Counted from the first letter of the stretch, positions 7,368 through 16,887 are shown. The stretch: 64,000 nt of DNA from Alcanivorax sp. (GCF_019431375.1 NZ_CP080267.1:620001-684000), one strand, 5' to 3'. Numbers and translations are program-made. Notes: a model not told the origin generated them from the letters alone.

Positions 7368-10300
7368 ATGAACTGGTTCCAGAACCTGTCTGTGCGGCTG
7401 AAGATTTTGTCTGTAGCCGGACTGGGCATCGTGTTGTTTGTCGTCTATGCGGCATACAGCTTCTATATTGCCGAAACCAATATTGATCATCTCAAGCGTA
7501 TCGAGAAGCAGGATTTCCCCGTTCTTGAGCTGGTAAACGCCAACAATGTGGATTTCATTGCCATTAGTGAATCCTTCATTGCGGCGATCACTCAGGCGGA
7601 TCCGGACCTTCTGCAGGAAGCGCAGAGCCGTGCCGCCGAATTTGAGCAACGGCTTGCGGATATCCGGCGCACCGACCCAAGCCTGTCCGGCGGCGTGGAG
7701 GATTTGCGTCGCAGCTTCAGTGCGTATATCAGTGAGGCCACCACCCTGGCCCGCAGCCTGATCAATAATAATGCAGCCTCCGACGATCTTTATCAGCGCA
7801 TCAGCCATGTTCGTGGCCTCCAGGATGCTTACGAAACGCACCAGAAAGCGTTCGAAAAACAGCGCTATGAAGCGTTTCGTGAAACTCTGAATTCAAGCCG
7901 TTCGGATAATCTCAGCACCCAGAAAATCGGCCTGTTTCTGGGCCTGGTTGCCTTCACCCTGCTTGCTCTGATCGCTTTGCGAGTGACCCGCGCCATAACC
8001 TTGCCGCTGGAAGGGGCAGTTAACGCTGCCGACAATATTGCCAATGGCAAGTGGGACACCAAGATAGAGCAGGGCGGCCGCGATGAAACCGGTCATCTGC
8101 TGCATGCCATTCGCAAGATGCGTGATTCGCTGATTAAGCGTCATACCGAGGACCGCCGCCAGGAAACCATCAAGAATCATCTTGCCGAGCTGAATAACCG
8201 CATGCGTGGTGAGATGAGTTTCGAGCAACTCGGCAACAATATGCTCAGCTTTCTGGTGCCTGTGCTGGAAGCTCAGGTGGGAGCATTTTACAGCTTCGAC
8301 CCGGCTACAGAGCAGCTCACCTTGAGCAGCTCTTATGCCATGCAGCGTCGTAAGCATCTGGCCAATACGTTCAAGCTCGGCGAATCCCTGGTTGGCCAGT
8401 GTGCACTGGAGCGTAAAAGTATTCTGCTGGAGCAGGTGCCAGAGGATTACATCAGCATCGCGTCGGGCACCGGCACTGGGCAGGCCCGCAATGTGATGGT
8501 GATGCCGGTTGTCCACGATGATGAGATCAAGGGCGTTCTCGAGATCGGTGCTTTCCGTGAATTCAGTGATGAAGACCTGACATTCCTGGAGCAGTGCGTG
8601 TCAGTGATCGCGGTATCCGTTCACAGCGTGCAAAGTCGCATGCGTTTGGCACAGATGCTGGAACAAACCCAGGAGCAGGCGGTTGCCCTGGAGCGGCAAA
8701 AAGAGGAAATGGCTCAGGTCAACGAGGACTTGGAAGAACAGGCCATGGAGCTTTCCGCCTCTGAATCCCGACTGCAGCAACAGCAGGAAGAGCTAAAGGC
8801 GATCAACGAAGAGCTGGAATCCCAAACCCAGGCTTTACGTGCCTCGGAAGAAAGCCTGCAGGCCCAACAGGAAGAATTGCGCGTTACCAATGAGGAGCTG
8901 GAAGCCCAGGCCCGGTTGCTCACCGAACAGAAGAGTGAGATGGCGCAGAAGAACGACGAGCTTGAATTGTTGCGCCATGAACTGGAAGACAAGATCCGTG
9001 AACTGGAAATGTCCTCCAAGTACAAATCCGAGTTTCTCTCGACAATGAGTCATGAGTTGCGCACACCGCTTAACTCGATCCTGATCCTGTCCAATGCCCT
9101 GGGACAGAACAAGAAGGGCAATCTTGATGACAAGCAGGTGGAGCATGCCCAGGTCATCCATTCCGCGGGCTCGGATCTGCTTAGCCTGATTAACGACATC
9201 CTCGATATTTCCAAGATCGAGGAAGGCAAGATGGATGTGATCATTGATGATCTGTCCCCGCAGGAAATTGGTGAGCATTTCCGGCGCAACTTTGCGCATG
9301 TGGCGGAAAGTCGCAATCTGGATTTTCACGTCAACCTCGGCGACGATCTGCCGGATTACTTCTACACCGATCGTCAGCGTCTGGAGCAGATCATCAAGAA
9401 TCTGCTTTCCAACGCTCTGAAATTCACCGAGCAAGGTTCGGTGACGCTGGCTATCGCGCGTCCAGAGCAAGACGAAACCCTGCCATCCCGTCACCTATTG
9501 CATGACAAAACCATCAAGTTTGCCGTTACCGACACGGGGGCAGGGATCCCGGCCGAAAAGCAGAAACTTATTTTCGAAGCTTTCCAACAGGCCGATGGCA
9601 CTACCAGTCGCAAATATGGAGGTACTGGCCTCGGCTTGACGATTTCCCGTGAGTTGGCCCGTCTGCTTGGCGGTGAAATCAGCCTCCACAGCGACGGTGA
9701 AGGCACTGGATCCACCTTCATGCTGTATCTGCCGGAAGGTACTGCAGAATCCATGGATGCTCCTGCTGGCGAGGTTACCAGCGCAGCGGATATTGGCACT
9801 AATGCAGAAGCGCATACTGCCGCGCTGACTCAGACAGAAGCCGGTCGAGATGATTTTGTGGTGCGAGAAAAGACGGTTCTGATCGTTGAAGACGATAGTG
9901 AATTCGCTACGGTTCTTCTTGATCTGGCTGCTGATTATGGCCTGGAAGGGCATATCTGCTCTGACGGCGAAGCGGGGCTGGAATACGCCAGCCATTACCG
10001 GCCGAGTGCAATTATTCTGGATATCGGGCTCCCCGGTATCGACGGCTGGCAAGTCATGGAGAAGCTCAAGGCGGATCCGCGCACCAAGGACATCCCGGTG
10101 CACTTCTTGTCTGGCCGGGATGAGCGCAAGAAGGCTCTTGAGCTTGGCGCCATTGATTTCCTTACCAAGCCAGCCAAGCAGGACGACATACTCTCGGCCT
10201 TCGCCAAGATCGAGGGAGCTATTGAGACAAATGTTCGCCGCTTGCTGGTGGTCGAAGACAGCGAAATCCAGCACGAAAGTATTCGTGAGCTGTTTGATCA

Positions 10301-11039
10301 GAAAGGTGTGGAAATTACTGCCGCAACCAGCGGTGAGGAAGCCTTGAAGGCTCTCCGTGAAACCGTTTTCGATTGCATGATTCTGGATCTGACTCTGCCG
10401 GATATGAGTGGTTTTGAACTGTTGGAAACCCTCCATGCCAGTAAGGATTACGACAGCGTTCCGGTGGTAATCTATACCGGCAAGGATATGACGCGGGAAG
10501 AGGAAGCAAAACTACGTAAATATGCGGACCGCATCATCCTCAAAACGGAACGCTCCCATGAGCGCCTGTTGAACGAGGCGTCGCTGTTCCTGCACTGGCT
10601 GGAATCCACCTTGCCGGCCAACCGTCGCCCCAGTACCGATGCGATTGAGCATCGGGATGATATTTTTGAAGGCAAGCAGCTGTTGCTGGTGGACGATGAC
10701 ATGCGCAATATCTATGCGCTGTCGGCCCAGCTGGAAGAGCTGGGCTTCGATATCACCATCGCCAATAATGGCCGTGAGGCGCTGGGGGTTCTGGATGAGC
10801 ATCCAGAGATGGATATTGTGCTGATGGATATCATGATGCCGGAAATGGATGGCTACGAAGCCATGACGCATATCCGTGAGCAGGCCCGTTTCCAGAAGTT
10901 GCCCATCCTGGCGCTTACGGCCAAGGCCATGAAAGACGACCGCGCCAAGTGTATCCAGGCAGGCGCCAATGATTACTGCTCAAAACCGATTGATATGGCG
11001 AAACTCACCTCGCTGTTGCGGGTCTGGCTTCATAAATAG
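7368..11039 (+). CDS. Hybrid sensor histidine kinase, GAF and three receivers
   Basis: A 1223-residue membrane hybrid kinase. Order: membrane helix (about 14-34), a CHASE3-like periplasmic region, second helix (about 188-206), HAMP, GAF (about 285-420), an E/Q-rich coiled coil (about 425-548), and HisKA with His562 in SHELRTP. A HATPase follows, with DTGAGIP and GGTGLGLTI. Three receivers end the protein, with acceptors Asp885 (ILDIGLPG), Asp1007 (ILDLTLPD) and Asp1154 (LMDIMMPE). All three keep the acid pair, and I see no degenerate acceptor. The gene starts a run with cheR, two receiver genes and cheB, and no MCP or CheA is present. CheR and CheB probably modify or read this kinase (inference). 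The ligand is unknown. Confidence 0.92.
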   Translation: MNWFQNLSVRLKILSVAGLGIVLFVVYAAYSFYIAETNIDHLKRIEKQDFPVLELVNANNVDFIAISESFIAAITQADPDLLQEAQSRAAEFEQRLADIRRTDPSLSGGVEDLRRSFSAYISEATTLARSLINNNAASDDLYQRISHVRGLQDAYETHQKAFEKQRYEAFRETLNSSRSDNLSTQKIGLFLGLVAFTLLALIALRVTRAITLPLEGAVNAADNIANGKWDTKIEQGGRDETGHLLHAIRKMRDSLIKRHTEDRRQETIKNHLAELNNRMRGEMSFEQLGNNMLSFLVPVLEAQVGAFYSFDPATEQLTLSSSYAMQRRKHLANTFKLGESLVGQCALERKSILLEQVPEDYISIASGTGTGQARNVMVMPVVHDDEIKGVLEIGAFREFSDEDLTFLEQCVSVIAVSVHSVQSRMRLAQMLEQTQEQAVALERQKEEMAQVNEDLEEQAMELSASESRLQQQQEELKAINEELESQTQALRASEESLQAQQEELRVTNEELEAQARLLTEQKSEMAQKNDELELLRHELEDKIRELEMSSKYKSEFLSTMSHELRTPLNSILILSNALGQNKKGNLDDKQVEHAQVIHSAGSDLLSLINDILDISKIEEGKMDVIIDDLSPQEIGEHFRRNFAHVAESRNLDFHVNLGDDLPDYFYTDRQRLEQIIKNLLSNALKFTEQGSVTLAIARPEQDETLPSRHLLHDKTIKFAVTDTGAGIPAEKQKLIFEAFQQADGTTSRKYGGTGLGLTISRELARLLGGEISLHSDGEGTGSTFMLYLPEGTAESMDAPAGEVTSAADIGTNAEAHTAALTQTEAGRDDFVVREKTVLIVEDDSEFATVLLDLAADYGLEGHICSDGEAGLEYASHYRPSAIILDIGLPGIDGWQVMEKLKADPRTKDIPVHFLSGRDERKKALELGAIDFLTKPAKQDDILSAFAKIEGAIETNVRRLLVVEDSEIQHESIRELFDQKGVEITAATSGEEALKALRETVFDCMILDLTLPDMSGFELLETLHASKDYDSVPVVIYTGKDMTREEEAKLRKYADRIILKTERSHERLLNEASLFLHWLESTLPANRRPSTDAIEHRDDIFEGKQLLLVDDDMRNIYALSAQLEELGFDITIANNGREALGVLDEHPEMDIVLMDIMMPEMDGYEAMTHIREQARFQKLPILALTAKAMKDDRAKCIQAGANDYCSKPIDMAKLTSLLRVWLHK

Positions 11040-11057
11040 GCGCTTGAGGATCAATGA

Positions 11058-11921
11058 ATGGCTGAGCCTTACCCCATCGACGACGACGAGATCAGTGTCG
11101 AGGACATTGAGATCCGGCTGTTGTTAGAGGCGATTTACCAGATGTATGGGTATGATTTTCGCTCCTACAGTAAGGCCTCTATTCGTCGCCGGGTCATGCA
11201 CCGAATGGCCATGTCCGGTTTTGCCTCGATCATGGAAATGACCGACAAGGTGCTCCGGGATCGGCCGTTCTTCGTAACCCTGCTTAACGATCTCACCGTC
11301 AATGTGACCGAGATGTACCGGGATCCGGAGTTCTACCGCGCTTTCCGTGAGGAGGTGGTGCCGGTATTGAAAACCTTCCCCTTCATCAAAATCTGGCATG
11401 CTGGCTGTTCCACCGGCGAGGAAATCTATTCCATGGCCATCCTGCTGGAGGAAGAGGGGCTCTACGACCGAGCCATGATCTATGCCACCGATATCGACAA
11501 GAATGTGCTGGCGTCAGCCAAAAAAGGCATCTATTCCATTGAGGCGGTAAAGCAGTATGGTGACAATTATCGTCGGGCAGGGGGCAAACACTCGCTGTCT
11601 GACTATTTTACCGCACGCTATGACAGCGTGATCATGGAGCAGCGCCTCAAGCGCAATATCGTTTTTGCTGACCATGACCTGGCAACGGATCAGGTTTTTG
11701 GTGAAATGCACGTTATCCTGTGCCGCAATGTATTGATCTACTTTGATCGTGCCTTGCAGGCCCGGGTAATCAGGCTATTCAGCGACAGCCTGGATATGGG
11801 CGGCTATCTCTGCCTGGGTACCAAGGAAAGCCTGCGTTTCAGTGGTCAGGAAGAGACCTTTGATGTGATCAACAAGCCGCTGCGGATTTTCCGCAAACGG
11901 CAACTACTTCACCACGCATGA
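11058..11921 (+). CDS. CheR-type protein-glutamate methyltransferase
   Basis: A 287-residue CheR-family SAM methyltransferase. The alpha-helical N-terminal domain (about 10-80) leads into NVTEMYRDPEFY, the conserved start of the catalytic domain. The SAM-binding motif WHAGCSTGEEIYSMAILL follows at about 113-130, then ATDID and the CRNVLIYF motif. It ends without TPR repeats or a tethering domain. Classical CheR methylates glutamates on chemoreceptors. No receptor is encoded here, so the E/Q-rich coil of the upstream kinase is a candidate substrate. Starts 18 bases after the kinase gene. Confidence 0.92.
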   Translation: MAEPYPIDDDEISVEDIEIRLLLEAIYQMYGYDFRSYSKASIRRRVMHRMAMSGFASIMEMTDKVLRDRPFFVTLLNDLTVNVTEMYRDPEFYRAFREEVVPVLKTFPFIKIWHAGCSTGEEIYSMAILLEEEGLYDRAMIYATDIDKNVLASAKKGIYSIEAVKQYGDNYRRAGGKHSLSDYFTARYDSVIMEQRLKRNIVFADHDLATDQVFGEMHVILCRNVLIYFDRALQARVIRLFSDSLDMGGYLCLGTKESLRFSGQEETFDVINKPLRIFRKRQLLHHA

Positions 11922-11934
11922 CTAGAGACAACCG

Positions 11935-12417
11935 ATGATAGAGCAGAAGCTGCTACTCGTGGATGACCAACCCGCCAACCTGGTGTCGCTAGAGGCAGTC
12001 CTGGAGGGCGAGGGGCGCACCCTTATCAAGGCGCATTCCGGCCAGGAAGCGTTGAAGATTCTGCTTAAGGAAGATATATCCCTGGTGCTGCTGGATGTGC
12101 AGATGCCGGGGATGGATGGCTTTGAAGTCGCGGAATTGATGCGCCAGCGTAAGGATACGCAAACCATCCCCATTATTTTTGTTACCGCGATCAGCAAGGA
12201 AAAGAAATATGTATTTAAAGGCTACCAGGCAGGCGCTGTAGATTATCTATTCAAGCCCCTGGATCCATTGATTCTCAAGAGCAAAGTGGATTTTTTCCTC
12301 AGCCTGGACAAACAGCGGCGTGAGTTGCAGCAAAAGCTGCGTGAGGCACAGGCTCATCGTGCTGCCTATGAGGCCGGTAAGACCCAGCGCGGGGAGGGTA
12401 GCGGTAACTCATCGTGA
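11935..12417 (+). CDS. Single-domain response regulator with C-terminal helix
   Basis: A 160-residue protein: receiver domain (1-120) with acid pair DD at 10-11, acceptor Asp54 (LLDVQMPGMDG) and the Lys of YLFKP. A charged helical tail (DKQRRELQQKLREA) follows and there is no DNA-binding domain. It is a close paralogue of the receiver encoded at 13003, sharing FEVAELMR, PIIFVTAISKE and the YVFKGY/GAVDYLFKP segments. Likely a phosphate relay or a partner of the adjacent CheB, which has no receiver of its own. Its TGA overlaps the cheB start. Confidence 0.9.
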   Translation: MIEQKLLLVDDQPANLVSLEAVLEGEGRTLIKAHSGQEALKILLKEDISLVLLDVQMPGMDGFEVAELMRQRKDTQTIPIIFVTAISKEKKYVFKGYQAGAVDYLFKPLDPLILKSKVDFFLSLDKQRRELQQKLREAQAHRAAYEAGKTQRGEGSGNSS

Positions 12418-12995
12418 TGGACAGGATCGGGCCGGTAAAGGCGATTGTCATGGGGGCTTCCTGGGGAGGTCTGAATGCGTATACACGTATTCTGTCAGCA
12501 TTGCCCGTGGGCTTCCCGGCCGCGATTCTGCTGGTTCAGCATCAGCACGCTAGCGCAGAAAATCGCCTGCCCTGGTTGTTGGCACGGTACTGTCAGTTAC
12601 CGGTGATAGCACCGGAAGACAAGGAAGAAATTCTGCCTGGCTGTGTCTATGTGGCCCCCCCGGGTTATCACATGCTGGTGGAAGAGGATGAGACACTGGC
12701 ATTTTCTGCCGGAAGGCCCGTGCTGTTTTCCCGGCCATCGGTAGACGAGCTGTTTCTTTCTGCAGGGGCGGTATACGGAAAACAGCTTGCAGCGGTTATT
12801 CTTACCGGCGCCAATGAAGATGGTGCCAAAGGGATTGACTATATTCGCCGTCGTGGCGGATTTACCATCGCTCAGTCACCGGTAAGCGCAGAAGCACCGG
12901 CAATGCCCGAAGCGGCAATAAAAACAGGTGCAGTTTCCAGAGTGCTCGATCTCGAAGCAATCGGGCCCTTTCTGGCAGAACAGGTTGCAGGGTAG
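12414..12995 (+). CDS. CheB-type methylesterase lacking a receiver domain
   Basis: A 193-residue stand-alone CheB catalytic domain. The triad is visible: Ser16 in GASWGG, His43 in VQHQH and Asp136 in TGANEDGAKG. The normal N-terminal receiver is absent, so any phosphorylation control must come from a separate protein such as the receiver encoded just upstream. The start is GTG at 12414 (GTGA overlap with the previous stop) or ATG at 12417 (one-base overlap); the sequence does not decide. With CheR it would make a methylation/demethylation pair without a chemoreceptor in the locus. Confidence 0.9.
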   Translation: MMDRIGPVKAIVMGASWGGLNAYTRILSALPVGFPAAILLVQHQHASAENRLPWLLARYCQLPVIAPEDKEEILPGCVYVAPPGYHMLVEEDETLAFSAGRPVLFSRPSVDELFLSAGAVYGKQLAAVILTGANEDGAKGIDYIRRRGGFTIAQSPVSAEAPAMPEAAIKTGAVSRVLDLEAIGPFLAEQVAG

Positions 12996-13002
12996 TAGAC
13001 CT

Positions 13003-14139
13003 ATGAAGCAAAACATTTTGGTTGTGGATGACCACAGGGAAAATCTTATTGCCCTCGAAGCAATTCTTGATGGGGAAGGGCGAAATCTCGTTATGGCGCA
13101 ATCGGGCAACGAGGCCCTTTCGCTGGCACTCAAGTATGATTTTGCGCTGGTGCTGCTGGATGTGCAGATGCCGGAAATGGACGGCTTTGAAGTCGCCGAG
13201 CTGATGCGCAAGAACAAGAAGACCCACCATATTCCCATCATTTTCGTTACCGCGATATCGAAAGAGCAGAAATACGTTTTCAAAGGTTACGAATGTGGTG
13301 CAGTGGACTATCTGTTCAAGCCCATTGACCAGAAAATACTGGAAGCCAAGGTCAATGTGTTTCTTGAGCTGGATCGTCAGCGCAAGAAACTGCAGCAAGC
13401 TGTGGTCCAGATGAAACGGCTGAAAGATGAGAATGAGCGTCTGTTGCATGCATTGGGCGAGGCTCTGATCGGTGCTGATGCCCGGGGCCGGGTATCTTTC
13501 TGCAATGAAGCGGCCTGTGCACTGCTGCGCAGTCCTCGTGATGAGCTGGTCGGCAAGGATATCGCAGCGCTGATCTTCAACGACGATACTGGCAGACGCC
13601 GCTGGGAGTGGAAGGATTCACCGCTGCGACAGGCCTGCCAGCAGGGTGAAAGCTGGAAAAACGAACACAGCCTCTACACACAGGACGAAGATGGGCTGAT
13701 AGCCTTGTCTGTACGGGGCAACGCGATTACTGATGATGCTGGCAATTTTACCGGTGTTGTCATTGTGCTGCGCAAGGCCGACGATGAAAATGATGTACGG
13801 GACAGCCGCAAGGACCATCGCCGCCACCCCCGCAAGAAACTGTTTAGGGAAATGGTGGTGTTTGATCGCAGCACTGGTGGTAACGTGGGCCGGTTGATGA
13901 ATATCAGTCTTGACGGGTTCAAATTGTTTACCCGCCGGGAGCTTCCCCAGGGCGAGGTTTTACAGATGGGGATGGTGCTTCCGGATCAGATCGCCGGGGT
14001 CAACACTATCAGCTTTGATGCCCGGGTGGTGTGGTCGGAAATTCTGGATGCGCCTGGGGAATACCAGGTGGGTTTCCAGTTCATGGAGCTGACAGAGATC
14101 ACAGCTAATGTGATCGCGAATTTGATGGACAAATACTGA
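13003..14139 (+). CDS. REC-PAS-PilZ response regulator
   Basis: A 378-residue effector. The receiver (1-120) has acceptor Asp53 (LLDVQMPEMDG). A short coil and a PAS domain follow (about 145-265, with GEALIGADARGRVSFCNEAA). A C-terminal PilZ domain carries the c-di-GMP signatures RRHPRKKLFR and NISLDG. It therefore probably couples phosphorylation from the upstream kinase to c-di-GMP sensing. The ATG at 13003 was chosen at the start of the receiver. The gene ends one base before gspE, so it may be transcribed with the type II secretion genes. Domains are clear; the output target is unknown. Confidence 0.9.
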   Translation: MKQNILVVDDHRENLIALEAILDGEGRNLVMAQSGNEALSLALKYDFALVLLDVQMPEMDGFEVAELMRKNKKTHHIPIIFVTAISKEQKYVFKGYECGAVDYLFKPIDQKILEAKVNVFLELDRQRKKLQQAVVQMKRLKDENERLLHALGEALIGADARGRVSFCNEAACALLRSPRDELVGKDIAALIFNDDTGRRRWEWKDSPLRQACQQGESWKNEHSLYTQDEDGLIALSVRGNAITDDAGNFTGVVIVLRKADDENDVRDSRKDHRRHPRKKLFREMVVFDRSTGGNVGRLMNISLDGFKLFTRRELPQGEVLQMGMVLPDQIAGVNTISFDARVVWSEILDAPGEYQVGFQFMELTEITANVIANLMDKY

Positions 14140-14140
14140 A

Positions 14141-15643
14141 ATGAGCGAGCACATCGAGACGCAGGAAAATCAGGATCTTCCCCCGTCATTGCTGCCTTAT
14201 GGCTTTGCCAGGCGCTATGGTGTGCTGCTGCGTGAGAAAGGCGGTCGTCGTGAATTGTGTTATCGCAAGGACGTGCCGCTTTCTGCGCTCAGTGAGGTGC
14301 AGCGTCATATCGGCAGGTTGCCAGCGCTGGTGCCAATGGATGATGCGGCGTTTGCTTCTGCCATGGCCATTGCCTACGAACAGCAGCGTGGGGCCGCAGC
14401 GGAAGCAGCCGATGACCTCGAAGGGCTGGATCTGGCCAGTTTGGCAGATTCCCTGCCGGAAACCTCGGATCTGCTTGAGCAGGAAGATGATGCGCCGATT
14501 ATCCGGCTGATCAATGCGCTTTTGCAGGAGGCGATCCGCGAGGATGCTTCTGACATACACATTGAAACGTTCGAGCGCCGCCTGGTTGTTCGCCTTCGGG
14601 TGGATGGAGTGCTTCGTGAAATCCTTACCCCCAAGCGGGAACTGGCACCGCTGCTGGTTTCACGGATCAAGGTCATGGCGCGGCTGGATATCGCTGAAAA
14701 ACGGATACCCCAGGATGGGCGTATCTCTTTGCGAATCGGCGGGCGGGACGTGGATGTGCGTGTATCCACCATGCCGTCCAGCAATGGTGAACGAGTGGTG
14801 CTGCGTCTGCTGGACAAGCAGGCAGGGCGCCTTCAGTTGTCCCATCTGGGCATGGGGGACGTGTGCGACCAGCAGATGCGTGAGCTCATTCACAAGCCCC
14901 ACGGTATTATCCTGGTTACCGGGCCTACCGGTTCCGGTAAAACTACCACCCTGTACGCCTCGTTGGCGGATCTGAACGACAGCACCCGCAATATTCTGAC
15001 TGTGGAAGACCCCATCGAATACCAGCTTGAAGGTATTGGTCAGACCCAGGTCAACACCAAAGTGGACATGACCTTTGCTCGTGGATTGCGCGCGATTCTT
15101 CGTCAGGATCCGGATGTGGTGATGGTGGGTGAGATCCGGGATCTGGAAACCGCGGAAATTGCCGTACAGGCATCATTGACCGGCCATCTGGTGCTTTCCA
15201 CCCTGCATACCAATACCGCTGTTGGCGCGGTTACCCGCCTGCAAGACATGGGCATCGAGCCGTTCCTGCTTTCCAGCTCACTGCTTGGTGCACTGGCGCA
15301 AAGACTGGTGCGCGTTCTGTGTGATGATTGCAAAACACCCTACCAGCCCAGCGCCAGCGAGCTGAAAATGATGGGGTTTCCGGAAGATGAGTCCTGTACG
15401 CTCTATCACCCCAAAGGCTGCGATGCCTGTAATCAGCAAGGCTACCGGGGGCGAACCGGTATCTACGAGCTGGTACTGGTTGATGAGACCATGCGTCAGC
15501 TCATTCACGACCGGGCCGGCGAGCTGGAACTGAACCGACACGCCCGCACCCTCACTACTGGTATCCGTGAGGATGGCTGGCGTAAAGTACTGGCTGGACA
15601 CACCAGCGTGGAAGAAGTGCTACGTGTGACCCGCGAGGACTGA
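14141..15643 (+). CDS. gspE: Type II secretion assembly ATPase GspE
   Basis: Cytoplasmic hexameric ATPase that drives pseudopilus assembly. The 500-residue protein has an N-terminal domain, the Asp-box/His-box core, and Walker A GPTGSGKTTT at 261-270. The atypical Walker B lies in VVMVGEIRDLETAEIA. The zinc-binding tetracysteine region is present, with CDDC and CDACNQQGYRG. These match GspE rather than PilB or PilT. Starts one base after the PilZ gene and leads gspEFGHIJKLM. Confidence 0.94.
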   Translation: MSEHIETQENQDLPPSLLPYGFARRYGVLLREKGGRRELCYRKDVPLSALSEVQRHIGRLPALVPMDDAAFASAMAIAYEQQRGAAAEAADDLEGLDLASLADSLPETSDLLEQEDDAPIIRLINALLQEAIREDASDIHIETFERRLVVRLRVDGVLREILTPKRELAPLLVSRIKVMARLDIAEKRIPQDGRISLRIGGRDVDVRVSTMPSSNGERVVLRLLDKQAGRLQLSHLGMGDVCDQQMRELIHKPHGIILVTGPTGSGKTTTLYASLADLNDSTRNILTVEDPIEYQLEGIGQTQVNTKVDMTFARGLRAILRQDPDVVMVGEIRDLETAEIAVQASLTGHLVLSTLHTNTAVGAVTRLQDMGIEPFLLSSSLLGALAQRLVRVLCDDCKTPYQPSASELKMMGFPEDESCTLYHPKGCDACNQQGYRGRTGIYELVLVDETMRQLIHDRAGELELNRHARTLTTGIREDGWRKVLAGHTSVEEVLRVTRED

Positions 15644-15658
15644 CCGGACCCCTGATCC

Positions 15659-16879
15659 ATGCCTGCATTCGAATATCGATCCCTGGATCACAGGGGTAAA
15701 ATCAAAAAAGGCACTCTGGAAGCTGATAGCGCTCGCCAGGTGCGACAACAGCTCCGTGACAAGGGCTGGGTACCCATTGAAGTCAATGAAGCCCATGACA
15801 GCAGCAGCTCTGCCGGTCTGGGGCGCTTTTCCGCCTCCGGCAAACTTAACGGCGCCGAACAGGCGCTGCTGACTCGTCAGCTCGCAACCCTGCTCAAATC
15901 CGGACTGCCCGTCGAGCAGGCTCTCTCGGCAGTGGCCAAGCAGGCCGCCAATGACCGTATCGAGCGGATCATTCTGGCGGTGCGCGCCAAGGTGCGCGAG
16001 GGCTTCAGCCTGGCCCACAGCTTCGAATCCTTCCCCCGCGCCTTCCCGGAGATGTACCGCGCCACGGTGTCCGCGGGGGAGCAAAGCGGGCACCTTGAGC
16101 AGGTTCTGGAACAGCTGGCTGATTACCTGGAAACTCGCCATGACACCGGCCGTTCGGTGGCTCAGGCAATGATCTACCCGGCTTTCATAATGGTGTTTGC
16201 CACCATCGTCATCATGTTGATGATGACCTTTGTGGTGCCCAAGCTGGTAGCGGTCTTCGAGGGGCGTGACCAGGCGCTGCCTATGCTGACTCGCATTGTC
16301 ATGGCGCTCAGTGACTTCGCCCGCGACTGGGGCTGGCTGCTGATGTTGCTTATTATTGTGGCGGTGGTGGGCTTCATGCGCGCCATGCGTGACCCGGGGT
16401 TTCGCCTGCGGGTACACCGCAAACTGGTGACCACTCCCATGATCGGGACCATGCTGCGGGCTGCGGACAGCGCCCGCCTGGCCAGCACACTGGGCATTCT
16501 TGGCCGATCCGGTGTTCCACTGGTTGATGCACTGTTTATTGCCGCGCAGGTGGTCGGTAATCTTGAGGTAAGGAACGCGGTCAAGAATGCCGCCGCCAAG
16601 GTCCGCGAGGGCGGTAGCCTGAGTCGGGCACTGGATGCCAGCGGTTATTTCCCGCCCATGCTGGTACAAATGATTGCCAGTGGTGAAGCCAGCGGTGAGC
16701 TGGATCATATGCTCACCCGGGCGGCGGATTATCAGGAACGGGAACTGAGTAGTACGGTCAATACTATGGTGGGCCTGCTGGGCCCCATCATGCTGCTGTT
16801 CATGGCCGGTGTGGTGGTGCTTATCGTGCTGTCAGTCATGTTGCCCATCATGCAGATGAACAATTTACTAGCCGGATAG
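15659..16879 (+). CDS. gspF: Type II secretion inner-membrane platform GspF
   Basis: Polytopic inner-membrane platform protein, 406 residues. It starts MPAFEYRSLDHRGKIKKG, typical of GspF, and has two repeated cytoplasmic domains (each with an LLxxGLP/LGRSGVPLVDAL-type segment). Three membrane helices are visible, at about 172-195, 222-240 and 374-398. It links the GspE ATPase to the pseudopilus. It follows gspE by 15 bases. Confidence 0.94.
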   Translation: MPAFEYRSLDHRGKIKKGTLEADSARQVRQQLRDKGWVPIEVNEAHDSSSSAGLGRFSASGKLNGAEQALLTRQLATLLKSGLPVEQALSAVAKQAANDRIERIILAVRAKVREGFSLAHSFESFPRAFPEMYRATVSAGEQSGHLEQVLEQLADYLETRHDTGRSVAQAMIYPAFIMVFATIVIMLMMTFVVPKLVAVFEGRDQALPMLTRIVMALSDFARDWGWLLMLLIIVAVVGFMRAMRDPGFRLRVHRKLVTTPMIGTMLRAADSARLASTLGILGRSGVPLVDALFIAAQVVGNLEVRNAVKNAAAKVREGGSLSRALDASGYFPPMLVQMIASGEASGELDHMLTRAADYQERELSSTVNTMVGLLGPIMLLFMAGVVVLIVLSVMLPIMQMNNLLAG

Positions 16880-16887
16880 GTGAAGGA

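Noticed and set aside
7368..14139. Chemotaxis operon
   Set aside because: CheR and CheB are present, but there is no MCP, CheA, CheW or CheY-motor gene; better viewed as a modified phosphorelay.
15620..16708. Open frame of 362 codons opposite gspF
   Set aside because: Antisense shadow of a well-supported gene; composition is Gln/His-rich, without domains or a ribosome site.
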